NCBI GenBank assembly: GCA_959596505.1 | Contig: CAUFWM010000008.1 | Span: 1-44,543 of the forward strand | Source of the DNA: an uncultured Collinsella sp. | GTDB lineage: Bacteria > Actinomycetota > Coriobacteriia > Coriobacteriales > Coriobacteriaceae | DNA length: 44,543 nucleotides | Reading direction: 5' to 3' | Shown here: piece by piece, positions 42,183-44,543 of the stretch | Numbering within the stretch: the stretch's first letter is position 1 | Layout of the letters: every line of letters begins with the position of its first letter | The notes under the pieces: model-generated | Told to the model about the DNA's origin: nothing | The model's input: only the letters and a program-made list of their open reading frames with translations | The model's database searches: none | Position numbers and translations under genes: made by a program

Positions 42183-42957
42183 CGGAGCCCTCACCGCCCA
42201 TCATGGCAACGACCTCCATAATGCGGTCGAAGAACTCTCGGCGGTCGGTATCGCCGCGGCGCAGCTCGGTGAAGATCTTGCCGTCGCGAATAAACAGCAC
42301 ACGGCTCGTGTAGCTGGCGGCAAAGCTGTCGTGCGTGACCATGAGTACCGTGGCGCGCAGGCGGCGATTCAGGGCCTCCAGGCTCTCGAGCAGCAGACGA
42401 GCGCTTTTGGAGTCGAGGGCGCCGGTGGGCTCGTCGGCCATAATCATAGTGGGGTCGGTGACGAGCGCGCGAGCCGCGGCAACGCGCTGTTGCTGACCGC
42501 CGGACATCTGGTAGGGATACTTGTCGAGCACCTGACTGATAGACAGACGCGCGGCCACGTCCTGCACGCGGGTCGAGATCTCTGCCGAGTTTGTGCGGGC
42601 AATGGTGAGCGGCAGGGCGATGTTCTCGCGTGCCGTGAGCGTATCGAGCAGGTTGGAGTCCTGGAAGATAAAGCCGAGCTCCTCGCGGCGGAACTGCGAA
42701 AGCTTGGCCTGCTTCATGCGCGTCACGTCCTGGCCGTTGATGCGGATGGTGCCACTCGTGGCGCTATCGATGGTCGACACGCAGTTGAGCAGCGTCGACT
42801 TGCCCGAGCCCGAGGCGCCCATGATGCCAACGAACTCACCGCGGTTGACGGTAAAGCTGACGTCGTTGAGCGCGCGGGTCACGTTGCCCAGCGCTCCATA
42901 TACCTTTTCGAGATGCGCGACCTCCAGTACCGGGGTCGCCATGTGCGTGGTTTGCAT
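42172..42957 (-). CDS. ABC transporter ATP-binding protein of BceA type
   Basis: 261 residues. Walker A GASGSGKS at 47-54, signature MSGGQQQR, Walker B MIMADEPTGALDSKSA, H-loop in VLMVTHDSFAAS. The GDTDRREFFDRIMEVV tail near the C-terminus is characteristic of the BceA group. It powers the permease that starts within its last codons (overlap 11 nt). ATG 42955-42957 with AAAGGA. Divergent from the Nudix-Vsr gene; the gap holds two dyads that may control either gene. Confidence 0.93.
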   Translation of the reverse strand: MQTTHMATPVLEVAHLEKVYGALGNVTRALNDVSFTVNRGEFVGIMGASGSGKSTLLNCVSTIDSATSGTIRINGQDVTRMKQAKLSQFRREELGFIFQDSNLLDTLTARENIALPLTIARTNSAEISTRVQDVAARLSISQVLDKYPYQMSGGQQQRVAAARALVTDPTMIMADEPTGALDSKSARLLLESLEALNRRLRATVLMVTHDSFAASYTSRVLFIRDGKIFTELRRGDTDRREFFDRIMEVVAMMGGEGSDAL

Positions 42958-42967
42958 ACCGAGTCCT

Positions 42968-43058
42968 TTCTTGCGATTAGTCTACGGCATCTATAGTCGC
43001 AAGAAGCCGAGTCGGCTACCATCGATATGGCTTACGCTTGCCTTACCGTTGTGTAAGG
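42968..43058. promoter_or_regulatory. Two dyads in the divergent BceA / Nudix-Vsr promoter region
   Basis: TTCTTGCGA (42968-42976) and TCGCAAGAA (42997-43005) are perfect inverted arms, 20 bp apart, close to the ATPase start. CCTTAC (43041-43046) and GTAAGG (43053-43058) form a second dyad with a 6-bp spacer. Both are plausible operators; no regulator for them is identified. Confidence 0.4.
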
Positions 43059-43105
43059 TACGGGTAGCTAGCCTGTCACTTGTTGATGTTGAGAGAGGAC
43101 TCCTG

Positions 43106-44095
43106 TTGAAGACCGTTCATGTTGCCGCTGGGATCATTCGCAAGGAAGGATCTGACGAGCTGCTTGCCGTGCAGCGCGGCTATGGCGACATGCAGGGACT
43201 TTGGGAGTTCCCCGGTGGCAAGCTCATGCGCGGCGAGACGCCCGAAGACGCCGTGCGCCGCGAGCTCATGGAAGAGCTGCAGGTGAAGGTCACCAACCTG
43301 CGTGATTTCTACACCGTTGAGTATGACTACCCCGACTTTCATCTCTCCATGGAGTGTTACTACTGCTCGCTCGCCGATGAATCCGATGAGCCTCAGAAGC
43401 ACGACCGCCAGCTTGATATCCGCTGGATTCCGCGCACCTCGCTTGCCACGGTGGAATGGATGCCCGCAGACAAGGGGCTCATCGATGCCCTGATTGAGCT
43501 GAAGGAAGACCGGCTCGAGGCCAACGGCACTGTCAACGACGCCGAGGCCGCCACGACCGAACACCCCGCTACCAAACCCAAGCGCGCACCTAAGCGCCGT
43601 AGCAAAAAACGCCCCAAACCAGGTCTGCTCGACGGCATCGATACCTCGGACCTCTCCGCTGACGAGCGCGAACTGGTCCGCCGTCGCGCCGCCATCAAAA
43701 AGTCCATGAAGGGCAACAAGCGTGCCAACACCAAGCCCGAACTGCTCGTACGACAGCGCCTGCGCGCAGCGGGCCTTACGGGTTATCGCTTGGAATGGAA
43801 GGTTCCCGGCAAGCCCGACATCGCCTTTCCCGGGCGCAAGATCGCCATCTTCGTCAACGGCTGCTTTTGGCACCGCTGCCCCAAGTGCAACCCTAGCCAG
43901 CCCAAGCGCAACGTTGAGTTTTGGGAGGCAAAGTTCCGTCGCAACGTCGAGCGCGACCGCGCTGCCGTGGCAGCACTCACTCAAATGGGCTGGACGCCCA
44001 TAACCATCTGGGAATGCGAGCTCAAAAAAGACCGCATCGACACCACGATGGAAAAGGTCATCGAGCAGGTGCGCGCCGCAGAGCCGCAGCGCTAA
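43106..44095 (+). CDS. Nudix hydrolase fused to a Vsr-type very-short-patch-repair endonuclease
   Basis: 329 residues in two parts. Residues 1-135 are a MutT-like Nudix domain: AAGIIRKEG, WEFPGGKLMRGE and the Nudix box (38-60, REL.EE present, with Gln where the penultimate Gly is expected). A basic linker (about 150-172, KPKRAPKRRSKKRPKP) leads to a Vsr endonuclease (about 197-308): NTKPELLVRQRLRAAGL, the metal Asp238 in GKPDIAFP, GCFWHRCPKC (Cys253, His256, Cys258, Cys261) and WECEL. By my alignment E. coli Vsr His64 is Asn251 here. Start taken as TTG 43106-43108 behind GAGAGGA; no better ATG exists. The fusion joins nucleotide-pool cleaning to mismatch nicking. No Dcm-type methylase is nearby. 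Confidence 0.87.
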   Translation: MKTVHVAAGIIRKEGSDELLAVQRGYGDMQGLWEFPGGKLMRGETPEDAVRRELMEELQVKVTNLRDFYTVEYDYPDFHLSMECYYCSLADESDEPQKHDRQLDIRWIPRTSLATVEWMPADKGLIDALIELKEDRLEANGTVNDAEAATTEHPATKPKRAPKRRSKKRPKPGLLDGIDTSDLSADERELVRRRAAIKKSMKGNKRANTKPELLVRQRLRAAGLTGYRLEWKVPGKPDIAFPGRKIAIFVNGCFWHRCPKCNPSQPKRNVEFWEAKFRRNVERDRAAVAALTQMGWTPITIWECELKKDRIDTTMEKVIEQVRAAEPQR

Positions 44096-44349
44096 CAGCG
44101 AGCATTCACACGCTCCGCACGTCCGCGCCACATCCACGTCACAAACCTTAGAAAGCCCTTAAGCTCAAAACCTTTCAAGAGTGTTACTCGATAGCTTTTA
44201 CCTGCGGTTTCATCGCAACGTCAAACCTCATTAAGCCTTTCTTTAGCACTTCCTTATCTGCACCCGCGGCATAATGTAGCCAACGCACGGGACCTAGCAG
44301 CACACCCCGCGCGCAACCTTTTGGTGGACATCGAGGAGGCCGCATAAGC

Positions 44350-44543
44350 ATGCATTCTTCCAATGACGCAACACAGCAGCCATCCCTAAAACATGCAAAT
44401 CTTTTCTCCTTCCCCCCGACACAGAGAAACGGCCTCCTCGACTCCCCCACCACAAAAGCCAAACGGTCAACCGACCAGAGCCACAACTTGCGAGCATCCT
44501 TCGAAAAGCTCCAAGCATCCCTAGACAAGGCGTTCCCCGAACA
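44350..44543 (+). CDS. Hypothetical protein, N-terminal part (cut by window edge)
   Basis: The ATG at 44350 follows a strong GAGGAGG site (44333-44339, about 10 nt away) and opens a frame of 64 codons without stop to the window end. The visible part is polar and low in complexity (MHSSNDATQQPSLKHANLF at the start, FEKLQASLDKAFPE at the end, helical). I recognise no family. The 250 bp upstream (44096-44349) are non-coding and hold a -10-like CATAATG near 44270. A minus-strand frame over the same stretch (44184-44528) is judged a shadow. Confidence 0.5.
   Translation, partial: MHSSNDATQQPSLKHANLFSFPPTQRNGLLDSPTTKAKRSTDQSHNLRASFEKLQASLDKAFPE

Noticed and set aside
44184..44528. A 114-codon minus-strand gene at the right edge
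   Set aside because: The opposite strand has a better start with a strong ribosome site at 44350, and the minus-strand product is Trp/Cys/Arg-rich without a domain.

Overview
The window looks like a chromosomal segment of a gut actinobacterium of class Coriobacteriia, most likely Collinsella or a close relative. This is inferred from the high-GC codon use, the mix of sugar phosphotransferase (PTS) operons with pyruvate formate-lyase fermentation, and the protein styles. No rRNA, tRNA, CRISPR array, transposase or phage gene was seen.

Layout. 1-1000 (-): FtsX-type permease (cut by the window edge) and its ABC ATPase. 1199-1907 (+): a GyrI-like protein behind a LexA-like palindrome. 2079-2641: a decayed abi gene joined to the tail of a ClC channel, followed by 62-bp tandem repeats. 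2848-9074: ogt, then the aspartate-family block, with asd and lysC on the minus strand and thrC and thrB divergent on the plus strand. 9361-10771 (-): a DUF3990/XRE toxin-antitoxin-like pair with twin palindromic operators. 10802-15480 (-): housekeeping genes (yihA, mtnN, a frameshifted class A beta-lactamase-like gene, pflA, a DegV protein). 15757-21374 (-): a beta-fructoside module made of a GH32 invertase, a PTS EIIBC, a divergent GH32 enzyme and a LacI regulator with four matching operators. 21676-24064 (-): pyruvate formate-lyase split into two genes, a 683-residue body and an 83-residue glycyl-radical domain. 24531-26405 (-): ketodeoxygluconate-type permease and an SDR dehydrogenase. 26658-31326 (+): MarR regulator with a heterodimeric ABC exporter. 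31413-35940 (-): small membrane protein, HPr, GH1 6-phospho-beta-glucosidase and cellobiose-type PTS IIA, IIC and IIB, facing a PRD-type activator (36287-38275 +) across three 28-bp-phased operators. 38466-39497 (+): DAHP synthase. 39981-42957 (-): BceAB-like transporter. 43106-44095 (+): a Nudix-Vsr fusion protein. 44350 to the end: start of another gene.

How the genes work together. Two sugar modules import and phosphorylate beta-fructosides and beta-glucosides, each with its own hydrolase and regulator. Glycolytic pyruvate would feed the split PFL, which needs the PflA activase encoded about 8 kb away. The aspartate block makes homoserine-derived amino acids. A homoserine dehydrogenase gene is not in the window.

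Most worth a second look: (1) the split PFL; (2) the Nudix-Vsr fusion; (3) a family of long intergenic hairpins (3635-3764, 9096-9222, 21515-21659, more distantly 8063-8173) whose stems differ completely while an internal loop and an apical CTTCG loop are conserved, with compensatory changes; (4) the DUF3990 pair with its double palindromic operator; (5) the LexA-like box in front of a GyrI-like gene. All calls come from reading the sequence alone; no database search was run.
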